In this document: one piece after another, positions 12,001 to 20,001 of the stretch
How positions within the stretch are numbered: position 1 is the stretch's first letter
How the letters are laid out: every line of letters starts with the position of its first letter
NCBI RefSeq assembly: GCF_050948215.1
Contig: NW_027488833.1
Span: 247,745 to 311,744 of the forward strand
DNA: 64,000 nt
Direction of reading: 5' to 3'
Source: Halictus rubicundus
Lineage: Eukaryota > Arthropoda > Insecta > Hymenoptera > Halictidae
Made by a program: the position numbers and the translations under genes
The notes under the pieces: generated by a model
The model's input: only the letters and a program-made list of their open reading frames with translations
Database searches by the model: none
What the model was told of the DNA's origin: nothing

Positions 12001-12516
12001 TTGACCGATAAAGCCGACCTCTTCCTTCCCGGCTATTTGTAGTTTCCTCGCCCAATAATCGAGCCTACACGCGTGCTTCTGGAGGAATCCGTTCCCCAAA
12101 ATACACTCCTCCGCCATGTCGATCAGGAAAAATTCTTCCTCTGTTTCGAAACCATTGATTTTAATGGGACATTTGTACCTGCCTTGAATCGGTAAATTTT
12201 CCCCGGAAATGGACACAATTTTGATTTCCAGAAGTTCCTCCGCCGCGCCAAGCTTACTTCTGGGATTGAACTTATCCGTCCCCAAAAGATTTACGCTCGA
12301 TCCCGTGTCGATTATTATCGTAGCCATTTTTCCATCGATGAATCCTTCGATGGCCGTACAATCCTTCTTCAAATAAGTCTTCAGCACGACAGGGGTAGAA
12401 GAAGGTGAAGTCACAGTCTCCCCTCCTACTATGACTTCTTTGCGTTTCCCATCCTCTGTGTTTGTCTCTTCGGGCAGTCCTTCTGGAGATGCCCAGTCTG
12501 GCGACAACTCCAACAC
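9076..12516 (-). CDS. pol: Ty3-type Pol polyprotein (PR-RT-RNaseH-IN)
   Basis: A 1146-residue open frame copies the element's RNA into DNA and integrates it. Domains in order: aspartic protease with IIIDTGSS (about 67-74); reverse transcriptase with FCVDYRRLN and YLDD (near 415); RNase H with DTDAS (near 565); integrase zinc-binding H-H-C-C (HNAPWGGHFG near 801, then CRRCDSC); integrase core with D-D-E at IALDIVG (near 869), SDQGRNF (near 930) and GLVERM (near 965). It ends with a basic tail. The frame lies -1 to gag and overlaps its end, so translation probably enters by frameshifting at 12444-12450 and not at the first Met. All catalytic residues I looked for are present and no stop interrupts it. 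Confidence 0.92.
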   Translation of the reverse strand: MLELSPDWASPEGLPEETNTEDGKRKEVIVGGETVTSPSSTPVVLKTYLKKDCTAIEGFIDGKMATIIIDTGSSVNLLGTDKFNPRSKLGAAEELLEIKIVSISGENLPIQGRYKCPIKINGFETEEEFFLIDMAEECILGNGFLQKHACRLDYWARKLQIAGKEEVGFIGQEIRNKEDAALLAKMEEETPVAEEVQEVAVPPVPKHLEDLFQRCCSSLSPPRKTAFAKVTHEFQDIFAENPEHVGNCDVVQHKIDTGDCAPIKQAPRRLPFYRRDEVKELLAKMERQGVIEESKSPWSSPIVLVKKKDGSTRFCVDYRRLNDVTKKDSYPLPRIEETLDALAESSWFSTIDLQSGYWQIMVDERDREKTAFCVGEGLWQFRVMPFGLCNAPATFERLMDTVLKGLCGKICLVYLDDIIVYGRSFEENMDNLRTVFVRLRQAKLLANPKKCNFFCKEVRYLGHIVSERGIKTDPEKIMAIQKWPIPRSKTELRSFLGLCTYYRKFVKDFSSIARPLHRLTEDKITFLWSEECHKVFEWLKQRLSESPILAYPLLDADFILDTDASNFAIGAVLSQVQGEEEKVIAYFSKMLGKAERNYCVTRRELLAIIKSIEHFHPYLYGRKFLVRTDHAALRWLLSFKNPEGQTARWIERLQQYDFEIRHREGKLHVTADSLSRRPCEISQCKYCHRLEEKESREEMCEKEEHVFRTICGNANSEEWRKAQETDGEINFILRRIIERNKPNWQEVSAFSPVTKFYWKIWDSLEARKGLLFRRWESTDGKEAVPLLIVPRCKTEEVLRECHNAPWGGHFGVRKTLAKIRQRFFWPDHRRDVEEWCRRCDSCVAKKGPRERGKGSLKIYNVGAPFERIALDIVGPLPKSMTGNRYALVVVDYFSKWPEVIPLPNQKATTIAKTLLTDVISRHGVPLELHSDQGRNFESSVFKELMRLLGIRKTRTTPLHPQSDGLVERMIRTLLQYLTQFVSEHQKDWDEWIPTFLLAYRTSQHEVTRNTPAMVLMGRELRLPLDLLRGSNYASERKEEGAYIGEMRAKILGIHDFVRQRMKISGDKMKSWYDVHANRVSFNPGDKVWLFNPRRTRGRCPKLQSDWEGPYIVKNRLNELIFRIVRSPKAKPKVVHVNRLAPYSGLG
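12409..12450 (-). promoter_or_regulatory. Programmed -1 ribosomal frameshift signal
   Basis: On the minus strand, G-GGA-AAC (12450 to 12444) sits in the gag frame as a canonical X-XXY-YYZ slippery heptamer. A 7-nt spacer follows. AGTCATAG (12436-12429) can then pair with CTGTGACT (12416-12409), an 8-bp stem with one wobble. The pol frame is exactly -1 to gag. Confidence 0.75.
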
Positions 12517-13607
12517 TCCCTGGGTCGATCTTCTCGATCACCATTGATCTTCAAATTCCTGTTCACGGAACTCGTCTTTCGTACATAGTTCCTGTTCGGT
12601 TGATCCACTTCCTCCGGTCTTCGGTCGTATCCTCGTTCTCCCCAACGCCGTCCAGGAATATGTTGTTTTGGAAAATAATAAGGCTTGTAGCGGTTATTTT
12701 GACTACTATACGAAGTTTCAGTAACAGACTCGACAGCTTCAATCTCCAAGGCTCTAATAACTGCTGCTCTCAGAGATGTAAAACCACCGAGCCTTAATAT
12801 TCGTTTCATCTCTTCGTTGGCCAATGCTGCTACAAATTGAGAGGCCGCGAGTTTATCCCTACTTTCGTATGGGCATTCACCAAATGCAGCTTGAGCAAGC
12901 CTCTCAATTTCTGCTGCCAACTCAGAGATCGACTCCCCTTTCCGTTGTCTATAATTTTGGAATTTTACGTAACTTAAATTTTGAAAATTCGTGGTCCCAT
13001 AACGGAACTCTAATGCCGAAACTATCGTCCGGAAATCGTTCTGTTTGTCCACGGAGAGAGAAGTCAACACTCCTCGAGCAGGGCCCTTCAAAGACGCAAC
13101 CAAGGCCAAAGCTTTCCTCGGTTCATCCCAACCATTCGCGCGAGCTATTGTGTCGAACTGAATTCTATACTCTTCCCATGAAGCTTTGCCGTCAAATCTA
13201 GGAGGTTTCACGGTGTATCCCAACTCCGAAACACCGCGAAACACGCCAACTGCGTCATTTACAGGGACCTGCTGCGAAAGCGGAAAACCCGGAACCGCGG
13301 ACCCATTAGGAACGGACATATTTATATTTTGAGTTTCACGGTTCTCAGTAGAATTAATGAAACGCGGCTGTACAAGACTGTGCAGATTCTGCGATAGCAC
13401 CTGACACTGTGCCTCCAGGATTCCAAATCGTCCCTCCAGGGCAGCTTCCCTTGCAGCTTCCCTTGCAGCTTGAGCGGTTCTGTTTGCTGCTTCCCTCTCT
13501 TCAAACCGGGCCCACTCCTGTTCCCATCTCTGTTCCGCGATTTTCCGCTGCTCTTGAAACTGCCCCGAAATGTTCCGCTGGAGGCCTTCGAACAGCGTCT
13601 GTAACAT
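12429..13607 (-). CDS. gag: Ty3-type Gag
   Basis: The structural protein that packages the element's RNA. I chose the Met at 13607 (MLQTLFEGLQRN) because the frame upstream runs through the primer site. A glutamine/arginine/alanine-rich helical region follows (EQRKIAEQRWEQEW, then AAREAAREAA). The retrotransposon capsid region begins around KPPRFDGKASWEEY and includes YVKFQNYRQRKGES. A single nucleocapsid knuckle CWSCRQTGHLQKDC (C-x2-C-x4-H-x4-C) lies about 25 residues from the end. The gag stop TAG sits in the loop of a predicted hairpin just after the slippery heptamer, so Gag is made by default and Gag-Pol by frameshifting. Confidence 0.88.
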   Translation of the reverse strand: MLQTLFEGLQRNISGQFQEQRKIAEQRWEQEWARFEEREAANRTAQAAREAAREAALEGRFGILEAQCQVLSQNLHSLVQPRFINSTENRETQNINMSVPNGSAVPGFPLSQQVPVNDAVGVFRGVSELGYTVKPPRFDGKASWEEYRIQFDTIARANGWDEPRKALALVASLKGPARGVLTSLSVDKQNDFRTIVSALEFRYGTTNFQNLSYVKFQNYRQRKGESISELAAEIERLAQAAFGECPYESRDKLAASQFVAALANEEMKRILRLGGFTSLRAAVIRALEIEAVESVTETSYSSQNNRYKPYYFPKQHIPGRRWGERGYDRRPEEVDQPNRNYVRKTSSVNRNLKINGDREDRPRECWSCRQTGHLQKDCPKRQTQRMGNAKKS

Positions 13608-13647
13608 CGTCGCATCTGCTCCCGAAGTGGATGTCGTTGTGGAATCG

Positions 13648-13665
13648 CCCGCACTTCTGACACCA
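13648..13665 (-). promoter_or_regulatory. Primer binding site (tRNA-Leu-like)
   Basis: One base inside the 5' LTR the minus strand reads TGGTGTCAGAAGTGCGGG. From memory, its first 14 bases complement the 3' end of eukaryotic tRNA-Leu (...CACTTCTGACACCA). Confidence 0.65.
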
Positions 13666-13666
13666 A

Positions 13667-13937
13667 TGTTGCGGAGGCTTCGGCCCCGCCTCGCCGGCGA
13701 ACACATCCCTCAACCAAACAACAACACCGAACACTACCAACAACTATATAACTATTTATTGGCTGTCAACGGACAATGTTAAAAGATGCGATACAGGTGC
13801 GTGCTCTCGCTTCGTCGACTCGAGAGGTTCTGTCGTCTGTCTTCTTCTTAACAACAACCCCGTTGGCCGGATACCATAATATCGATACGACGGCCAACTT
13901 CTCTCGATCGCCGCAATCGACAGCTTCCATCGTAACA
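13667..13937 (-). repeat. 5' LTR of the Ty3-type element
   Basis: 271 bp with TG...CA ends, matching 8163-8433. The ATAT target copy follows at 13938-13941. Confidence 0.93.
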
Positions 13938-14335
13938 ATATTATATTTTTTATGGCATCAAATAAAAAAATATAATTTGAACATATAGTCATCACATACA
14001 TAACTCGTCAATCATTTGTATTTGACCAAATTTGATCATTCTTGTGGATCTAGTTCCAGCAGTTATCGTTCGTCAGCGTAGAGGGCGTAAGAAAACCAGT
14101 TGTTTACATGTGAGACACGAAACCCCATATGGTGATTGGTCTACTCCTATACCTCGTCTGTGATTGAGGTTAGGACGCGCGACAACGTGACAGGTAAGGC
14201 CGGTCGGTAAAGAAGGCAGCACAGAGAAAAAAAAAGTGAAAGAGAAAGAGTAAAAATGAGTGGTAAAGAAGGTCGGTAAGGAAGGCAGCACAGGAGAAGA
14301 AAGAAAAGTGAAACGGAAATGGAAAGGGAAAAGAT

Positions 14336-15430
14336 ATGGAAACTGGAGAAGGAGGGGTGAGGAAATTTGGGGAAAAGGAAGAAGACCCAGGCAGGGAAAA
14401 GAAAACAGGAGACAAGACGGACGAGATACAGAAAATAGAGAAGAGAAAAAGGGATAGAGCCATGGGAGAAAACCACAGTATTAGAAAGATAACTGAGTTA
14501 TGGGGGAAAGGAAATCATAAAGAGCCAGAAAAGGAAGATAACGAGGAGAATCAGGCTATAAAAAGGATAGACTTGAAAAAAACACCACAGAAGGAAATAG
14601 AAAAAGGGGAGGGAGAACAAACACAAGGAATGGTGAATATAATAGTGATGAGAATGGAGAGCCTGAAAAATGAAATAATACAAGGAAGAGAAGGACTGGA
14701 AAAAGAAATCAAGAAGGAGATAAAGGGTCTGGCCAACAGAATAGAAGCAATGGAATGCCGCTGGAAAAATAAGGAAGAAGATATATGTATGAAGATGGAG
14801 GAAATGCTGAAAAAATGGGAGGAACAAGAGCGGGAAGAAAGACAGAGAAGGGAAAAAGAAAAGGCAGAATTCATGGGGGAAGTCTTAAGAAGAGTGGAAG
14901 AAAGGATAGAGAAAGTGGCAGAACAGGGAAAGGAATGTAAATCAAAGAACGAGAACGCGACGACGTGGGAAGAAATAAAGAAAATTAAAAGGAAAATGTC
15001 AGAGCAAGATAGGAGAGCAAGGAAAAATAATGTAGTCATTAGAGGGTTAAAAGTAAGGGAGGAGGATGTAAAGGAAGGAGTCGAAACATATTTGAAAGAA
15101 GAATTTCAGATAGAAGGAGGGGTGAATACAGTGGAGTCCAGAGGAAAAGAGGAGCCCAAAATTCTAATAGTGGAAATGAAAAACTGGGAGATAAAACAGG
15201 AGATAATGCAGAAGAAGAGTAAGATAAGAAACAAGAAAATATACATAGACCACGACCTGACGGAAGAGGAGAGGAAGGTGCAGAGTATGATAAGAAACAG
15301 AGCAAGGAAGGAAAGAGAAGAGGGGAGGATAGTGAAGGTAGGTTACAGGAAGATCTGCATTCAGGGAAAATGGTATAGTTGGAACGAGGAGAGGGAGGAG
15401 CTACAGGAGAGCAAGGTTTTTCGAGAATAG
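14336..15430 (+). CDS. LINE ORF1 protein (coiled coil plus RRM-like domain)
   Basis: A 364-residue basic and acidic protein, probably the RNA-binding partner of ORF2. The first two thirds are lysine/glutamate-rich with long heptad-like stretches (KKEIKGLANRIEAME, KKWEEQEREERQRREK), indicating a coiled coil. The last third (about 235-350) begins RRARKNNVVIRGLKV and continues KIYIDHDLTEEERKVQ and GKWYSW. This resembles the RRM plus C-terminal domain of L1-type ORF1 proteins found in many insect LINEs. The frame is intact. The first ATG at 14336 was taken as the start; the frame is open a short way upstream. Confidence 0.75.
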   Translation: METGEGGVRKFGEKEEDPGREKKTGDKTDEIQKIEKRKRDRAMGENHSIRKITELWGKGNHKEPEKEDNEENQAIKRIDLKKTPQKEIEKGEGEQTQGMVNIIVMRMESLKNEIIQGREGLEKEIKKEIKGLANRIEAMECRWKNKEEDICMKMEEMLKKWEEQEREERQRREKEKAEFMGEVLRRVEERIEKVAEQGKECKSKNENATTWEEIKKIKRKMSEQDRRARKNNVVIRGLKVREEDVKEGVETYLKEEFQIEGGVNTVESRGKEEPKILIVEMKNWEIKQEIMQKKSKIRNKKIYIDHDLTEEERKVQSMIRNRARKEREEGRIVKVGYRKICIQGKWYSWNEEREELQESKVFRE

Positions 15431-15522
15431 CCTTACGGGTAGAAAAAGGTAGGCTTGGAAAAGGGGAGGGAAAAGAGAAGAATGGCAAAATAAGTAGAAA
15501 CAAACAAAACACAGAAACGTGA

Positions 15523-18500
15523 CAACGCAGGGAGGGAGAGGAGACAGAATATAGGAAAAACGAAGACAAAGGTACAGAGAATAACAAAGGGAAAATTTTA
15601 TTCTGGAACGTAGCAGGTATAGTCAAAAAGGATAGAGAATTTTGGAAATTTGTGCAAGGATTTGACTACGTAGGATTACTAGAAACCTGGGTGGATCAGA
15701 GAAAATGGGAAACACTAAGGAAAAATCTGCCAAAAGGGTACGAATGGAAGTGTCAAGCGGCGATTAAGGAAAAAAAGAAGGGGAGGCCGCGGGGGGGGGG
15801 GATAATAACAGGAGTAAGAGAGTGTTGGAAGACATTGGAGGTGAATGATAAAGTACAGGGCCTGGTAGAAAGGAAAATAGGTGTGGGAGAGGAAATATGG
15901 AATGTATGGGCGGTGTACAGCAACCAGGAGATGGACAGAATAGCAAAAGCGGTAGAAGAACAAGTGGATCAAACAGCAGGCGAAGTGGTTATTATGGGCG
16001 GGGACTTCAATGCGAGGATAGGAGAACAGGGAAGTTTATATAATGGAGAGTGGGAAGAAGAGCAGGAAAGGAGGAAATCGAAAGACAAGGTGAAAAACGG
16101 ACAGGGAGAAAAAATGTTACGAATGACAGAAGAAAGAGGGTTACATATTTTGAATGGGAATAAAAGAGGCGATAAAGGGGGAGAGCTCACCTATATAGAC
16201 AGGAAAGGGGTGTCGGTTGTCGATTATGTAGTAGCCAACTCAAAAGGGTGGGATAGGATAGAAAAACTGGTGGTAGGAAGTAGGACGGAGTCCGACCACC
16301 TTCCGCTAGAAGTAGAGGTTACAGCAGGAGGAGGAAAGTATCGAGAGGAGGAGCAAGTGGAAAAAGAGGTAATAAACTGGGATATAGGAGCGATTGAGAG
16401 ATATAAAGAGAGAACAGGCGAAAAGGTATATACACAGAATGAAAGGACAACAGAGGACTGGGAAGAGCTGAAGACAGCGGTGAAGGAGTCGATGGAATCA
16501 AGAAGAGTAAGAAGGAAGAAATGGAAGATAGGATGCAAATATTGGTGGGGCAGGGATTGTACTAGAGAGAAGAGGAAAGTGAGTAGATGCTACAGAAGGT
16601 GGAAAGAGGGTAAAGTGGATAAGGAAGTTTACCTGAAAGAAAAAGCGGACTTCAAAAAATTTTGCGAAAGTAAGGAAGCAATGAGAAAACAGGAAGAGAA
16701 AGAAAAAATTAGGAAGGCAAAAGAAGAGAGGCAAATTTGGAAATACATCAATAAAGAAAGGAAAAGGAAATCGAGTAACGAAAACAAGATACAAATAGAA
16801 GTATGGAGAAAACATTTCAAAGAACTATTGGGGGGAGCAGATGAAAGACTAACAGGGGAAAAGAGAGAGCAGGTACCAGCGGTAGAGGATGAAGAGAGCT
16901 TGTCAGAGGAGGAGCTGGAGGAACAAATAGGAAAACTGAAAAAGAAAAAAGCCCCGGGAGGAGACAGCATCCCGAACGAGGCATGGGTGTATAGTGAGGG
17001 AGGGACAAGGATGAAATTAAAAGAGGTAATTAGGAAAGTATGGGCAGAGGAAGGCTTCCCGGAGGACTGGAAGAAGGCGGTAATAACCCCCCTGTACAAA
17101 AAGGGAGACGAGAACAATCCTGGTAATTACAGAGGGATAAGTTTACTATGCGCGGCTTATAAGATATATGTTTCACTGCTCAATGAAAGATTGAAAAAGG
17201 ACATAGAGGACAAAGGAATTTTACCAGATACGCAAGCCGGATTTCGGAGACACAGAGGGACAATAGATAACGCATACATCCTGCAACATGTGGTGGAGAG
17301 GGAGCTTAAAAAGAGGGAAGGTAAGGTCTACGCCATGTTCGTGGACCTAAGAGCGGCATTCGACACGGTAAAAAGGAGAAAGATGTGGGAAGTGATGGAG
17401 AAGTGTGGAGTAAGAAAGGGGTTAACTGAAAGAGTAAAGGAGGTGTATGAGGAAACGGTGAACGTTGTGAGGACAAGTAAGGGGGAATCAGGGGAATTCT
17501 GGACGGGAGAGGGACTCAGGCAGGGTTGCCCGCTCAGTCCGACCCTGTTCACAATATATATATAGCCGACATGGAGGAAGAATTCAGGAAAGGACTGGTG
17601 GGAGGAATAAGAGTGGGTGAAGAAAGATTCTGGTCCCTAGCCTATGCAGACGATGTGGTGGCAGTAGCAAGTAAAGAGGGAGATTTGAAATGCATGATGA
17701 AGAGGCTGGAAAGGTACTTGGACAAAAAGGAATTGACGCTAAACACGGAGAAGACTAAAATAATGATTTTTAAGAGAGGGAGAGAAAAAAGAAGAAAGCT
17801 GCATGGAACTGGAAGAGGGAAACGGTAGAGGACGTCAAGGAATTCTGTTATTTAGGAATAAAGTTTGAAAGCAACGGAAAGATAGCAGGTCACGTAAAGG
17901 AAAGGATAAAGAGAGCGAACGTGGTCCTAAATCAAGTATGGGGAATCGGCGAAAGGAAATTTAAAAATGATTTTAAAATGAGAATGTTTCTCTTTGATAC
18001 GTTGGTACTGGGGGTACTCCTATACGGGGTAGAGCTATGGGGCTTTAAGGAGAGAACAGAAGTAGAAAGGATTCAGCTGAAATATATAAAGTGGACACTT
18101 GGTTTGGACGTGCGTACCCCAGGATACTTGGTACTGGAAGAAACAAAAAGGGCGAGGCTTAGAGTAAAGGCAGGAATTAGGGCATGGAAATACACGGAAG
18201 GAGTAAGAAACAGAGCAGGGAGGAAGATAGTCAAGGAATGTCTGAAGGAAAAGGAATCAGGGAAAGTTCAGGGCGAAAGCGGGAAAGAAAGGGAGGAATA
18301 CTTAAAGAGAAACGGATGAAGCCAAGCAGGGGTGGAAGAGATGATAAGGCTAGAGATGGAGGTAGCGGAGAGGCTAAAGGAGAGAGACATTGAGGTACAA
18401 CGGCAAGAACAATATACAAGGATAGAGCAGTCAAAATATAACAAAAGGTACAAGTTTATAAGAGTGGCAGAGTTACCAGAATACCTAAGTAAGGAGGGAA

Positions 18501-18760
18501 GAGGGGAAAGTCAAAAGTTAGTAGCCCAAGTAAGATGCGGAAATGCAGAAAACTGGAACAAATACTGGCTGGGAGACGAAGCAAGAGGATGCGACCTGTG
18601 TGGGGACAGGTATGGCAATCTGGAGCATCTAACAAGAGAATGCAGGGAAATGGAGGGAAGGATCAGGATGGAAGACATAGTGAGTGGGAGGATAGATACA
18701 AATGTTGAAGCGTGGCTTCAAAAGCTCAGAAAGAAGAGAGATAAGCGAGCAGAAATATAA
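15523..18760 (+). pseudogene. LINE ORF2 (endonuclease-reverse transcriptase), broken
   Basis: This frame nicks the target and reverse transcribes the element. Visible parts: endonuclease from KILFWNVAGI (about 15590) through LLETWV, GGDFNARIG and SDHLPLEV; reverse transcriptase with VITPLYKKGD, AGFRRHRGTIDN, FVDLRAAFD, GLRQGCPLSP and LAYADDVV; and a C-terminal zinc motif CDLCGDRYGNLEHLTREC. It is interrupted three times: a frame change in an AT run at about 17550-17565, another in an A-rich stretch at about 17785-17830, and an in-frame TGA at 18317-18319. The frame is open from 15523, after TGA 15520-15522, but no ATG occurs before the endonuclease, so the start is unknown. The copy is inactive unless these are sequencing errors in simple repeats. 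Confidence 0.82.
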
Positions 18761-18897
18761 AGGTAATATAAGGAAGCGTAAACTAAAGATAACAGAGTAG
18801 GAAATGGTGCAATAATCGGAATAAGAATAGGAACAGGCAGAATATAGGTAGAGTAGTCAGGGTAGGGATGGGTGAGTCGAAGAGGGAAGGGGAGAGG

Positions 18898-18900
<3 letters not shown>

Positions 18901-18939
<39 letters not shown>
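18901..18939 (+). repeat. (AG)n microsatellite
   Basis: About 19 AG dinucleotides inside the LINE 3' region, within an already purine-rich strand. Confidence 0.95.
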
Positions 18940-18942
<3 letters not shown>

Positions 18943-19045
18943 AATGCGTGGATAAGATAGTTATTTTTTGTATTCATAGGTTATTGTAAACCGAGTCCAA
19001 TTCTTGGCCGTAAGGCTGAATAAAGCAATATTATTATTATTAATA

Positions 19046-19888
19046 TACCTTAATGAAATTGTGACGAGTGAATTGATGGGATTTTCCTGATGAAAATGAG
19101 TTCAAATTCGAGTGTAATCGAACAATTTTCATTGATACGTAATGTTACGATAAAAATTACAATCTCATTGAAGATAGTTCAAATGATGTCGTGTTTGGAC
19201 TCAATTTCATCGGAATAAGCTCTTTTCTTTTCTGATAAAAATTACACCGAACATGATATAATTAGCATCACATTTAATTGACGATTACAAATTCTATCAA
19301 GTACAAGCTTGCTGCACACAAGTTCTCGTACAATCGACCGAAGCAAGGATGTTTTGTGTGAGTTCTGGGCCAAGGTCGCAGGACAGTCCCCTTGTCATCG
19401 GCGGGGCAGTAGCTAGGGAGGACTAATTTATGGCACACCCAAGTGTCACTTTTCCTTCCCACGGGGGTCTACAATAAGAAAAAGTCAAGTCAAAACATAT
19501 TACAATCTAAAAATATTGAAAATTATCAGCATAATGTTTTTTTTTTTTTTTTTTTTGTAGTGTTTTGAGTGCAGGGAGGTAAAATGTTTTATACACTATG
19601 TCCAGGGGCCATTCCAACCCCCGGGAGTGTGGGATTCTCCATCATATGGTACTGTTGGCCTACCCACTAAACCTCCTCCCAACACTTGACTCCTCTTTGG
19701 TTGTAATTACTAGACTGCGGATTTTATAGGTGCATTTTCCATAATGATCCGGAATCTAGTCATTACTTCAGATTCTTCTTGAACACATGCAAAAATATTA
19801 TTATATTAAAATTATAAAACGTAAGATAAATACAAAATGAAAAATTAGAATTAATATACGTACGGATATTTGTGCTCATGAATCTATT
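19046..19888. other. No gene recognised; T-run and GC patches
   Basis: AT-rich DNA with a long T run at about 19540-19556 and GC-richer patches at 19360-19470 and 19600-19680. I could not assign the patches; they may be decayed retroelement ends. Confidence 0.4.
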
Positions 19889-19889
19889 A

Positions 19890-20001
19890 GAACAGCTCTC
19901 CATATGCGCTGTATTGCACTCGCCGGTGCAGTCGCAATAGGCCATAAAACAGCTCTTCATGTGCGCTGTATTGCACTCGCCGGTGCAATATAGGCCTCTT
20001 A
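19890..20001. repeat. Two-copy tandem repeat with small hairpins
   Basis: Two copies of about 55 bp share AACAGCTCT.CAT.TGCGCTG and TATTGCACTCGCCGGTGCA. Each contains TGCAC-TCGCCG-GTGCA, a 5-bp stem. The repeat abuts the stop of the Mutator/YqaJ gene and may be the end of the element that carries it. Confidence 0.7.

Larger units (their letters stand above)
8163..13937 (-). mobile_element. Complete Ty3/gypsy-type LTR retrotransposon, minus strand
   Basis: Two LTRs (8163-8433 and 13667-13937, 271 bp each) look identical by eye and are flanked by ATAT on both sides (8159-8162 and 13938-13941), a 4-bp target duplication. Inside are a primer site resembling the tRNA-Leu 3' end, gag, a -1 frameshift signal, pol with protease, reverse transcriptase, RNase H and integrase, and a polypurine tract. 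There is no env-like frame. All coding parts appear open, so this copy is young and possibly competent. Confidence 0.93.
14040..19045 (+). mobile_element. LINE (non-LTR retrotransposon) with purine-rich sense strand
   Basis: A 5' region, ORF1, ORF2 with apurinic-type endonuclease and reverse transcriptase, and a 3' end reading GGCTGAATAAAGCAATATTATTATTATTAA. Short TTA repeats at the 3' end are common in several LINE clades. Both ends are approximate and no target duplication was identified. No RNase H domain is seen. I do not assign a clade. Confidence 0.85.

Noticed and set aside
14147..17552. Many Ser/Phe/Leu-rich frames antisense to the first LINE
   Set aside because: They are the complement of purine-rich LINE codons and track ORF1/ORF2 exactly.
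17526..17565. Programmed frameshift in LINE ORF2 at the AT run
   Set aside because: It falls inside reverse transcriptase in an unstable dinucleotide run, and two other breaks follow, so mutation is the simpler reading.
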